Assembly: GCF_005954645.2 (NCBI RefSeq)
Contig: NZ_CP040695.2
Location: 1,798,001-1,862,000, forward strand
Reading direction: 5' to 3'
Length of the DNA: 64,000 nucleotides
Source: Nocardioides sp. S-1144
GTDB lineage: Bacteria > Actinomycetota > Actinomycetes > Propionibacteriales > Nocardioidaceae
The notes under the pieces were generated by a model. It searched no databases, was not told the DNA's origin, and worked only from the letters and a program-made list of their open reading frames with translations. Shown here one piece after another: positions 57,041 to 64,000 of this stretch. How positions within the stretch are numbered: the stretch's first letter is position 1; each line of letters starts with the position of its first letter. The position numbers were made by a program, and so were the translations under genes.

Positions 57041-57438
57041 CGCCGGGCGACGCCGCGGCGCGCACCGACCGCGTGTGGCACCGGGCGCTCGGGTGGCGAC
57101 CGGCCTCCGAGCTGCCGGGGGACGTCGCGGCGCACGTCGCGCTCGAGTTCCACGGCCTGGTCATGAACGGCGGCGTCCTCAACGCCGTCGAGGACCGCGA
57201 GGACGCCCACCTCGCGTCCGTGGTGGCGGCCTACCGCTGGCTCCGCCTGGCGGGGGTCGCCGACCTCGTCGACGAGGTGCGCCGAGCCGTGGCGGAGGGA
57301 AGGACCGAGGTGCCGGCGCAGGCCGAGGCACTCGAGGTGGACGCCGACCGCCGCCACGACGAGCACCTCCCGGACGACAGCGCCCTCGAGGCCGCGCTGC
57401 ACCGGCGCGTCGTGAACTCGCCGGAGGCGTTCAGCTGA
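57037..57438 (+). CDS. DMP19/DUF4375-like hypothetical protein (133 aa)
   Basis: GTG 57037 overlaps the parE stop (GTGA). The core 'VALEFHGLVMNGGVLNAVED' resembles the 'NGG' motif of DMP19/DUF4375 proteins; the rest is charged helices ('LRLAGVADLVDEVRRAVAEG'). Family assignment is tentative. Function unknown. Confidence 0.6.
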   Translation: MTPGDAAARTDRVWHRALGWRPASELPGDVAAHVALEFHGLVMNGGVLNAVEDREDAHLASVVAAYRWLRLAGVADLVDEVRRAVAEGRTEVPAQAEALEVDADRRHDEHLPDDSALEAALHRRVVNSPEAFS

Positions 57439-57450
57439 GGGCAGGGGGCC

Positions 57451-57945
57451 TCAGTAGTGCTGCTCGAGCAGCCCGGAGTCGACGTCGTAGAGGAAGCCGC
57501 CGACCTGGACGTGGTCGGGCACCAGGTGGTGGGTGCGCACCTTCTGGACGTCGTCGGCGAGCGAGTCGAGCTGGTCGCGCACGACGTGCATCGGCTCCCA
57601 GGCGCCGATGTCGCCGGCCGAGGCCGCCACCCGCTCGCGGACCTCCTCCTGGGTGCTGGTGGCCACCGCGCACCGCGTGTGGGGCACCACCAGGATCCGG
57701 TCGACCCGCAGCAGGTGGACGCCGAGGACCAGGGCCTCCAGCGTGGAGTGGTCGACGCGGCCGCCGGGGTTGCGCAGGATCTTGGCGTCGCCGGGCTTCA
57801 GCCCGAGCATGCCGAGGGGCTCGATGCGCGAGTCCATGCAGGTCACGATCCCCACCCCGGCGTGGGCGATGCCGTCGAAGCCCCCGAAGTCGAACTCCGC
57901 GGCGAAGACGCGGTTGGCGGCCAGCAGGTCGTCGAAGTCGTGCAC
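57451..57945 (-). CDS. Beta-class carbonic anhydrase
   Basis: 164 residues. Zinc ligands and catalytic pair: 'IVTCMDSRIEPLGMLGLKPG' (Cys, Asp-Arg dyad) and 'ILVVPHTRCAVATSTQ' (His, Cys). 'ILRNPGGRVDHSTLEALVLG' is the conserved middle. Length and sequence resemble the short actinobacterial type (Rv1284-like). Interconverts CO2 and bicarbonate. GTG 57945 follows TACGTT by seven bases. Convergent with the parE-linked gene. Confidence 0.93.
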   Translation of the reverse strand: MHDFDDLLAANRVFAAEFDFGGFDGIAHAGVGIVTCMDSRIEPLGMLGLKPGDAKILRNPGGRVDHSTLEALVLGVHLLRVDRILVVPHTRCAVATSTQEEVRERVAASAGDIGAWEPMHVVRDQLDSLADDVQKVRTHHLVPDHVQVGGFLYDVDSGLLEQHY

Positions 57946-57952
57946 GGTTTGA

Positions 57953-57958
57953 AACGTA
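57953..57958 (-). promoter_or_regulatory. -10 box TACGTT, leaderless promoter of the carbonic anhydrase gene
   Basis: TACGTT, 7-nt spacer, GTG at 57945. It overlaps the region just after the exporter stop codon. Confidence 0.55.
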
Positions 57959-57963
57959 TCGGA

Positions 57964-59715
57964 TCAGCTCGGCGCGCGCAGCGCCCGGGCCGCATCGATC
58001 TCACGGGTGGGTGCCCCGCGGAACAGCACCAGGGCCAGGACGGCGGCGACCAGGGCGAAGACCGCGGCGCCCTGGAACACCTCCTGCTCCTGGAAGACGG
58101 CGGCGGCGCGGATGTCCTCGGCCAGGGAGGGGTCGTCCCGGATGGCCTCGGAGAGGCGGCGCAGGCCCCACGTGGTGAGCACCGAGATGCCGATCAGCAT
58201 CCCGACCGTCCGGGCGGCCACCACGAGCGCGCTGGCGACGCCGTGGGCGTCGTCGGGGGTGCTGGCCAGGATGGCGGCGTTGACCGGGGCCAGCGCCAGG
58301 CCGAAGCCGAGACCGCCCACGACCAGCGCGAGGTTGCTCGCCGGGTGGTCGAGGCTGCCGGCGTCCCAGCCGGACATCACCTGGAACGCCGCGGCCGCCA
58401 TCACCATCCCCGCGGCGGTGATGACCCCGGCCGGTGCGCGCCGCACCAGCCAGCCACCGACGACCGCGCCCACCGGGAGGGCGACGAGGAAGCGGAGCAG
58501 GAAGAGCGCCGCGTCGAGCTGGGTGCGGCCGCGCTGGGTCCGGGCGAGGAGCGGGATGTCGACCAGGGCGGCGATCAGGGCCCAGCCGACGAACAGGCTG
58601 ACCAGGAGCGCACCCCACGCCGGCACCGCCGACAGGGCACCGCGGGGCACCAGCGGGGCCTCGGTCCGGCGCAGGTGCACCACGAGCGCGACCACCGCGA
58701 CCGCGGACCCGAGCAGGAACCACGGACCCTGCGCGGAGAAGACCGAGACCTCGGGGTCGGCGGTGGCGAAGGCGAGCACGATGCCGCCCAGCGCCACCGC
58801 GAGGTACGTCGCGCCGACCAGGTCGGCCTCGAGCATGCTGCGGCCCCACGAGCGGACGTCGACGAGCGGGCGTCGGGCGAGGACGCACCGCAGGCAGAAG
58901 AGGAGGAAGGCGCCGATGGCGACCAGCCCGATCGGGCACAGCCAGCGGCCGCCGCCGTCGACGACCGGCACGTAGTACTCGCCGTAGGTGAGGTCGGTGA
59001 TCAGCGCCTGCGGCGGGTAGACCACCAGCCAGGCCCCCACCGCGGCGACCAGGAGGGCCAGGGCGCCGACCAGGTCGGGCAGGCCGCGCCGGGCGCGGGG
59101 CTCGCCCTCCGAGGCCGCCGGCTCGCGGTTCCAGAGGACCCGCACGACGACGTACAGCAGGACGCCGGCGGCGACGTTGATCGCGAAGATGCCGCGCCAC
59201 GTGGTGAAGGAGAGCACCGCGGCGCCGAACAGCGGACCGAGCACGCTGCCGAGCTCCTGGACGGCCGAGACCAGCCCGAGGGGGAGACCGCGCCGCTCGA
59301 CCGGGTACAGCGCGGCCACCAGGGCCATCGTGGCCGGGACGAGACCGCCGCCGCCGAGGCCCTGGAGGAACCGGCCGACCACCATGCTCGCGAGGTCGTA
59401 GGAGACCGCGGTGACCACCGAGCCGACCGTGAACGCCGCCAGCGAGGCGGTCAGCACCGGCACCGGTCCGCGCAGGTCGGCGATCCGCCCGATCAGCGGG
59501 AGCATCGCGACGTAGCCGAGCAGGAAGCCCGAGATGATCGGCGCTGCCCGCTGCAGCTGGTCGACGCTGATCGAGACCGAGGCCATCATGTCGGGCAGCG
59601 CGAGCACCACGACGTAGGTGTCGACGGCGGCGAAGGCCACCGCGACCGCGCAGAAGACGAGCAGGGCCCGCGACCGTCGGTCGACCTCGGCCGGTCGGCC
59701 GCTCGCGCCCGTCAC
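57964..59715 (-). CDS. MFS transporter of the P55 (DHA2-like, 14-helix) type
   Basis: 583 residues, about 14 membrane helices. 'FAAVDTYVVVLALPDMMASV', 'GFLLGYVAMLPLIGRIADLR' (motif A region), 'VVGRFLQGLGGGGLVPATMA' and 'LGSVLGPLFGAAVLSFTTWR' (motif C). It sits directly after an LprG-like lipoprotein gene with a GTGA overlap, the arrangement of the mycobacterial lprG-P55 operon, whose proteins move triacylated lipids to the outer envelope. An equivalent role in lipid export is inferred. Confidence 0.9.
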   Translation of the reverse strand: MTGASGRPAEVDRRSRALLVFCAVAVAFAAVDTYVVVLALPDMMASVSISVDQLQRAAPIISGFLLGYVAMLPLIGRIADLRGPVPVLTASLAAFTVGSVVTAVSYDLASMVVGRFLQGLGGGGLVPATMALVAALYPVERRGLPLGLVSAVQELGSVLGPLFGAAVLSFTTWRGIFAINVAAGVLLYVVVRVLWNREPAASEGEPRARRGLPDLVGALALLVAAVGAWLVVYPPQALITDLTYGEYYVPVVDGGGRWLCPIGLVAIGAFLLFCLRCVLARRPLVDVRSWGRSMLEADLVGATYLAVALGGIVLAFATADPEVSVFSAQGPWFLLGSAVAVVALVVHLRRTEAPLVPRGALSAVPAWGALLVSLFVGWALIAALVDIPLLARTQRGRTQLDAALFLLRFLVALPVGAVVGGWLVRRAPAGVITAAGMVMAAAAFQVMSGWDAGSLDHPASNLALVVGGLGFGLALAPVNAAILASTPDDAHGVASALVVAARTVGMLIGISVLTTWGLRRLSEAIRDDPSLAEDIRAAAVFQEQEVFQGAAVFALVAAVLALVLFRGAPTREIDAARALRAPS

Positions 59716-60443
59716 GGCTTGGCGATCTCCTGCTCCACGTCGTAGTCCTCGACGGTGATCGTGTAGGTGAGCTCGTCGGTGCCCTCGAAGAAGTCGCCGG
59801 TGAGGTCGATGCCGCGCAGCTCGCCGGCGTCGTCGACGGTGAACGTCGCGTCGAAGCTCGTGCCGGGCGCGCACGGCAGGATGTTCTTGATCGCCGGGCC
59901 CGGCACCGTCGCGGTGTAGGGGGTGAAGATCTCGTCGTTGTTGTCGCCGCCGCGCTCGGCGTCGCCCTGCTGGAGGTCGGTGGCCTGCGCCAGGATGCTC
60001 GAGATGCCGGTGTCGGGGTCGAGGAGGCCGGCCGGGTCGGGCACGCACCTCGGCCGGTCGAGCTCGGTGAAGCCGCCGATGATGTTGGCGTAGAAGACGC
60101 CGTCGACGGAGACCACGCCGACGTCGCTGGCCGACAGGCCCGCGAACCGCCCGGCCGCCTTGCCCTCGAAGGCCGGCGGGTCCACGACGATCACGCCGGC
60201 GGCCGAGCCGAGGTAGTCGCCCTCCGGCGTGGCGTCGGTGGCCAGCTCGAGCCGGACGCCGGACGTCTCGTCGATCCGGGTCTTGGCGGCCGCGAGGACG
60301 TCGGCCGGGCTCGCGTCGGGGTCGCCCCCCGGCGCCTCGGTCTCGTCGCCCCCGCAGGCGGCCAGGGTCAGGGACAGGGCCGTCGTGGCGGCCACGGCGG
60401 CGGCCCGGCGCGCTAGACGTCGGTAGGTCTTCACGGCGCTCAC
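59712..60443 (-). CDS. lprG: LppX/LprAFG-family lipoprotein (LprG-like)
   Basis: 243 residues from GTG 60443 (GTG 60434 also possible). Signal with lipobox: 'VAATTALSLTLAACGGDETE', Cys acylation at LAAC. Then the LppX/LprG fold: 'VLAAAKTRIDETSGVRLELA', 'FEGKAAGRFAGLSASDVGVV', 'ELRGIDLTGDFFEGTDELTY'. LprG carries triacylated lipids or lipoglycans in its hydrophobic pocket for the adjacent P55-type exporter. GTG 60443 overlaps the parC stop (GTGA), an unusual coupling to a topoisomerase gene. Confidence 0.85.
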   Translation of the reverse strand: MSAVKTYRRLARRAAAVAATTALSLTLAACGGDETEAPGGDPDASPADVLAAAKTRIDETSGVRLELATDATPEGDYLGSAAGVIVVDPPAFEGKAAGRFAGLSASDVGVVSVDGVFYANIIGGFTELDRPRCVPDPAGLLDPDTGISSILAQATDLQQGDAERGGDNNDEIFTPYTATVPGPAIKNILPCAPGTSFDATFTVDDAGELRGIDLTGDFFEGTDELTYTITVEDYDVEQEIAKP

Positions 60444-62944
60444 CCTTGCACAGCGGGGTCGGTGGACGTCGGTGGACCGAGCCGGGCGGCCAGCGGTCCG
60501 GCCACGGCGGCGACCGGCTGGCTGCCGGGCGTGCCCGAGCCGTCGCGACGGCCGTCGGCGGGCGGCAGGTCGACCGGTGCGCCGCTGGCGGCCGCGGCGC
60601 GCGCGGGTGCGGTGCCGGCCCAGGCGAGCACCAGGGTGTCCTCGCCCTTGAGGAAGCGGTGGCAGCGGACCCCGCCGGTGGCGCGCCCCTTCGAGGGGTA
60701 CTCCGAGAACGGCGTCACCTTGACCGAGCCCGGCTCGGTGCCCGGCAGCGCCGTGGACGCGCCCGACGCCGTCACCACGACCGGGCGGTGCGGGCCCTCG
60801 GGCGCGGCGGGGTCGACGACCCCGAACCACGACACCCGCTCGCCGGCGCCGAGCTTGATGCCGGCCATGCCGCCGCCGGAGCGACCCTGGGGTCGGACCG
60901 CGGCGGCCGGGAAGTGAAGCAGCTGGGCGACGTTGCTGATGAAGCACAGCGACTCCTCGCCGGAGACCAGCTCGACCGCGCCGACGACCTCGTCGCCGTC
61001 CTTGAGGCCGATGACCTCCCACTCGTCGCGGTTGAGCACCTCCGGGTTGACCCGCTTGACGACGCCGTCGCGGGTGCCGAGCGCGAGGCCGGGTCCGTCG
61101 GTGGCCAGCGTGCACAGCGCCAGGGCCCGTTCGCCGGCGGCGAGCGACAGCACCTCGCTGAGCGGGTAGCCGCCCTGGAGGTTGGGGTCGTGGGCGCTCG
61201 GCGGCAGCGCGGGCAGCTCGAGGACGCCGAGGCGCAGCAGCCGGCCGGCCGAGGTGAGGACGCCGACCTCGCCCCGCACGGTGGTCGCCACCGCGGACAC
61301 GACGACGTCGTGGTTGGCCCGGCCCTCGCCGGAGCCGAGCTCGTCGACGCCGCTGGTGCGGGCCAGCAGCCCGGTGGAGGAGAGCAGCGCGTAGCAGGGG
61401 TCGTCGGCGACCTCGACCGAGGTGGCGGACGCGATGACGGCGGTGCCGGCCGACTCGAGCAGGACGGTGCGCCGCGGGGTCCCGAAGGTCGTGGCGATCT
61501 CGGCGAGCTCGTCGGAGACGACCGAGCGGAGCAGGGTCTCGTCGCCCAGGATCGCGTCGAGGGCCTCGATCTCGCGCTCGAGCTCGTTCTTCTGCCGGTC
61601 GAGCTCGAGCTTGGAGAACTTCGTGAGCCGCCGCAGGGCCATGTCGAGGATGTAGTCGGCCTGCAGCTCGCTGAGGTCGAAGACCTGCACCAGGCGGGTG
61701 CGGGCCTCCTCGGCGTTCTCGCTGGAGCGGATCAGCGCGATCACCTCGTCGATGTCGAGGATCGCGATGAGCAGTCCCTCGACCAGGTGCAGCCGGGCGG
61801 CGGCCTTGGTGCGCCGGAAGGTCGTGCGCCGGCGGACGACGTCGAAGCGGTGGGCCAGGAACACCTCGAGGAGCTCCTTGAGCCCGAGCGTGCGGGGCTG
61901 GCCGTCGACGAGGGCGACGTTGTTGATGCCGAACGTGTCCTCCATCGACGTCTGGCGGTAGAGCTGCTCGAGGATCGCCTCCGGCACGAAGCCGTTCTTG
62001 ATCTCGATCACGAGCCGCAGGCCGTTGTCGCGGTCGGTGAGGTCCTTCATGTCGGCGATGCCCTGCAGCTTCTTGCCCTGCACGAGCGTCTTGATCCGCT
62101 CGACGACCTTCTCGGTGCCGACGCCGTAGGGCAGCTCGGTCACCACGATGCCCTTGCGCCGGCCGATGGTCTCGATCCGGGCGGTGGCCCGCATCCGGAA
62201 GGTGCCGCGGCCGGTCTCGTAGGCGTCGCGGACGCCGTCGAGCCCGACGATCTTGCCGCCGGTGGGCAGGTCGGGGCCGGGGATGAACCGCATCAGGTCG
62301 TCGACGGTCGCCCTCGGGTGCTTGATGAGGTGTCGCAGCGCCTGGACGACCTCGACGAGGTTGTGGGGCGCGCAGTTGGTGGCCATGCCGACCGCGATGC
62401 CGGTGGTGCCGTTGACCACGAGGTTGGGGATCGCGGCGGGGAGCACCGACGGCTCGGTCTCGCGGCCGTCGTAGTTGGGCCGGAAGTCGACGGTGTCCTC
62501 GTCGATGTCGGCGGTCATCGCGACGGCGGGGCGGTCCATGCGGCACTCGGTGTAGCGCATCGCCGCCGGCGGGTCGTCGGGGGAGCCGAAGTTGCCGTGC
62601 CCGTCGATCATCGGCAGCCGCAGCGACCACGACTGGGCCTGGCGGACCAGGGCGTCGTAGATCGCGCCGTCGCCGTGCGGGTGCAGCCGGCCCATGACCT
62701 CGCCGACCACGCGGGCGCTCTTCACGTGCCCGCGGTCGGGGCGCAGGCCCATGTCGTTCATCGTGTAGAGGATCCGGCGCTGGACCGGCTTGAGCCCGTC
62801 GCGGGCGTCGGGCAGCGCCCGGGAGTAGATGACCGAGTAGGCGTACTCCAGGAACGAGTTGCGCATCTCCTCCCCGACGTCGATGTCGAGGATGTGCTCC
62901 TCGAAGTCGTCGGGGAGGTCCTGCTTCGTGGTGCGACGTGCCAT
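60440..62944 (-). CDS. parC: DNA topoisomerase IV subunit A (ParC)
   Basis: 834 residues. '[20 protein letters not shown]', '[20 protein letters not shown]', '[20 protein letters not shown]' with catalytic Tyr in '[10 protein letters not shown]' (~130), then coiled coil and six-bladed C-terminal wheel to the end. '[13 protein letters not shown]' and the lack of a GyrA-box (QRRGGKG) in the wheel favour ParC over GyrA. With ParE it unlinks chromosomes. The quinolone-pocket Ser position is Gly (HPHGDG). ATG 62944 follows GAGAAT by six bases. Confidence 0.9.
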   Translation of the reverse strand: MARRTTKQDLPDDFEEHILDIDVGEEMRNSFLEYAYSVIYSRALPDARDGLKPVQRRILYTMNDMGLRPDRGHVKSARVVGEVMGRLHPHGDGAIYDALVRQAQSWSLRLPMIDGHGNFGSPDDPPAAMRYTECRMDRPAVAMTADIDEDTVDFRPNYDGRETEPSVLPAAIPNLVVNGTTGIAVGMATNCAPHNLVEVVQALRHLIKHPRATVDDLMRFIPGPDLPTGGKIVGLDGVRDAYETGRGTFRMRATARIETIGRRKGIVVTELPYGVGTEKVVERIKTLVQGKKLQGIADMKDLTDRDNGLRLVIEIKNGFVPEAILEQLYRQTSMEDTFGINNVALVDGQPRTLGLKELLEVFLAHRFDVVRRRTTFRRTKAAARLHLVEGLLIAILDIDEVIALIRSSENAEEARTRLVQVFDLSELQADYILDMALRRLTKFSKLELDRQKNELEREIEALDAILGDETLLRSVVSDELAEIATTFGTPRRTVLLESAGTAVIASATSVEVADDPCYALLSSTGLLARTSGVDELGSGEGRANHDVVVSAVATTVRGEVGVLTSAGRLLRLGVLELPALPPSAHDPNLQGGYPLSEVLSLAAGERALALCTLATDGPGLALGTRDGVVKRVNPEVLNRDEWEVIGLKDGDEVVGAVELVSGEESLCFISNVAQLLHFPAAAVRPQGRSGGGMAGIKLGAGERVSWFGVVDPAAPEGPHRPVVVTASGASTALPGTEPGSVKVTPFSEYPSKGRATGGVRCHRFLKGEDTLVLAWAGTAPARAAAASGAPVDLPPADGRRDGSGTPGSQPVAAVAGPLAARLGPPTSTDPAVQG

Positions 62945-62950
62945 GGGCCC

Positions 62951-62956
62951 ATTCTC
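62951..62956 (-). promoter_or_regulatory. -10 box GAGAAT, leaderless promoter of parC
   Basis: GAGAAT, 6-nt spacer, ATG at 62944. Confidence 0.5.
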
Positions 62957-63005
62957 GGGGGTCGCGGCCCACGGAACGCGACGGCCACGCCGGTGGGCGC
63001 ACCGG

Positions 63006-63011
63006 TAGCCT
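63006..63011 (+). promoter_or_regulatory. -10 box TAGCCT, leaderless promoter of the GNAT/CoA-binding gene
   Basis: TAGCCT, 6-nt spacer, GTG at 63018. Confidence 0.6.
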
Positions 63012-63017
63012 GTCCAC

Positions 63018-64000
63018 GTGACCGCGGACCCCTCCACCGCAGTGCCGGACGCGCCCCGCCACTGGCAGGCCGACGTGCTGCTGCGCGACGGCCGGACCGC
63101 CCACATCAGGCCGATCCGCCCCGACGACGCCGAGTTGCTGGTCGAGTTCTACTCCCGGGTGAGCGACCGGTCGAAGTACTACCGGTTCTTCTCCCCGATG
63201 CCGACCCTGTCCGACCGCGACGTCGCGCGCTTCACCCAGGTCGACCACGACAGCCGGGTCGCGCTGGTGCTGCTGCTCCAGGGCCGGATGATCGCCGTGG
63301 GCCGCTACGACGTCGTCAAGCCCGGCGAGGCCGAGGTCGCCTTCCTCGTCGAGGACCAGCACCACGGCCGCGGTATCGCCCAGCTGCTCCTCGAGCACCT
63401 GGCGCAGGCCGCCCGCGAGCGGGGGATCGAGCGGTTCACCGCCGAGGTGCTGCCCGACAACAGCCGGATGATCCACACCTTCCGCGACGCCGGCTACCGC
63501 GTCGTCAGCGGCTACGAGGACGGCGTCCTCACCCTCGAGTTCTCGATCGACCCCACCGACACCTCGATCGGGGTGATGCGCGGGCGCGAGCACCGCGCCG
63601 AGGCCGCCTCGATCGAGCGGTTCTTCAACCCGCGCTCCATCGCGATCATCGGCGCCAGCCGGCGCCAGGACACCATCGGGCAGGTCCTGGTGCGCAACCT
63701 GGTCACCGCCGACTTCACCGGCCGGGTCTACGCCGTCAACCCCAGCGCGGCGGCGGTGTCGGGGCTGCCGGCGTTCAAGACCGTCGGCGACATCCCCGAC
63801 GACGTCGACGTCGCGATCGTGGCGGTGCCGGCCGAGTCGGTCACCGACGTCGTCCTCGACTGCGCGGCCAAGGGCGTGCACGGGATGATCGTGATCTCCT
63901 CGGGCTTCGCCGAGACCGGCGAGGAGGGGCGCCAGCGCCAGCGCCACCTCGTGGGGTTGTCGCGCTCCTACGGGCTGCGGCTGATCGGCCCGAACTGCCT
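63018..64000 (+). CDS. GNAT + CoA-binding (acyl-CoA synthetase NDP-forming-like) protein, 3' end cut by window edge
   Basis: 327 residues visible, no stop. An N-terminal GNAT domain (about 20-180): 'AHIRPIRPDDAELLVEFYSR', 'VAFLVEDQHHGRGIAQLLLE' (acetyl-CoA loop) and 'PDNSRMIHTFRDAGYRVVSG'. Then a CoA-binding Rossmann domain from ~200: 'FFNPRSIAIIGASRRQDTIG', 'GRVYAVNPSAAAVSGLPAFK' and 'VDVAIVAVPAESVTDVVLDC', with 'GMIVISSGFAETGEEG'. This is the layout of actinobacterial Pat-like protein acetyltransferases or acyl-CoA-synthetase fusions; the remaining ATP-grasp part would lie outside. Confidence 0.9.
   Translation, partial: MTADPSTAVPDAPRHWQADVLLRDGRTAHIRPIRPDDAELLVEFYSRVSDRSKYYRFFSPMPTLSDRDVARFTQVDHDSRVALVLLLQGRMIAVGRYDVVKPGEAEVAFLVEDQHHGRGIAQLLLEHLAQAARERGIERFTAEVLPDNSRMIHTFRDAGYRVVSGYEDGVLTLEFSIDPTDTSIGVMRGREHRAEAASIERFFNPRSIAIIGASRRQDTIGQVLVRNLVTADFTGRVYAVNPSAAAVSGLPAFKTVGDIPDDVDVAIVAVPAESVTDVVLDCAAKGVHGMIVISSGFAETGEEGRQRQRHLVGLSRSYGLRLIGPNC

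Noticed and set aside
59712..63947. 1411-codon minus-strand open frame
   Set aside because: It mixes the real lprG frame with the shadow of parC in another frame and the antisense of the GNAT gene; high GC leaves few stops.

Overview
The window is chromosomal DNA of a very GC-rich actinobacterium, most like a Nocardioidaceae (Nocardioides-type) genome. Reasons: many GTG starts; a RpoD with an Ala/Lys-rich N-terminal extension; an LprG/P55-type lipoprotein-exporter pair; a DUF3068 protein; and about twenty genes whose start codon lies only 6-7 nt behind a TANNNT -10 box, i.e. probable leaderless mRNAs. No rRNA, tRNA, CRISPR array, transposase or prophage gene was recognised. Taxonomy is inferred, not measured.

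Layout. 0-5.4 kb: envelope-glycan genes (methyltransferase fragment, flippase, large membrane protein, DUF2613 protein, GT4 glycosyltransferase carrying a compensated double frameshift, methyltransferase). 5.5-10.8 kb: co-directional run DUF3068 - MoxR ATPase - DUF58 - transglutaminase-like membrane protein. 10.9-14.3 kb: methyltransferase, a phosphotransferase-fold protein lacking its catalytic Asp residues, and rpsA. 14.4-27.6 kb: an accessory-looking block between rpsA and coaE (usually close neighbours in actinobacteria). It holds an AraC/GlxA regulator, tandem intergenic repeats (3 x 114 bp, 2 x 57 bp), an adenylate-forming ligase, a tightly coupled six-gene operon (two FemAB/CelD-like transferases, flippase, GtrB-like GT2, ATP-grasp ligase, small membrane protein), a TetR/SDR pair with palindromic operators, and an ECF sigma factor with a likely anti-sigma partner. 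27.6-30.4 kb: coaE, CynX-type exporter, group-2 sigma factor. 30.6-37.5 kb: oligopeptidase B, GNAT, and a split 5-oxoprolinase locus (pxpA, then pxpBC). 37.6-41.0 kb: an asymmetric heterodimeric ABC exporter. 41-51 kb: tandem GNAT protein, DNA polymerase IV, secreted protein plus two-component system, DUF4192 protein, GCS2-type ligase, universal stress protein, AGE-family isomerase, HhH-GPD glycosylase. 51.3-54.6 kb: LuxR-type and CBS proteins, rpoD/sigA, DUF7455 protein. 54.9-62.9 kb: topoisomerase IV subunits ParE and ParC, convergent, flanking a beta-carbonic anhydrase and the MFS/LprG pair. The right edge cuts a GNAT/CoA-binding protein.

The best candidate for an undescribed system is the six-gene operon at 17393-23665 (with the adjacent AMP-forming ligase). 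Its content suggests synthesis and membrane export of an aminoacylated or acylated, polyprenyl-linked sugar product. That function is an inference from family membership and translational coupling.
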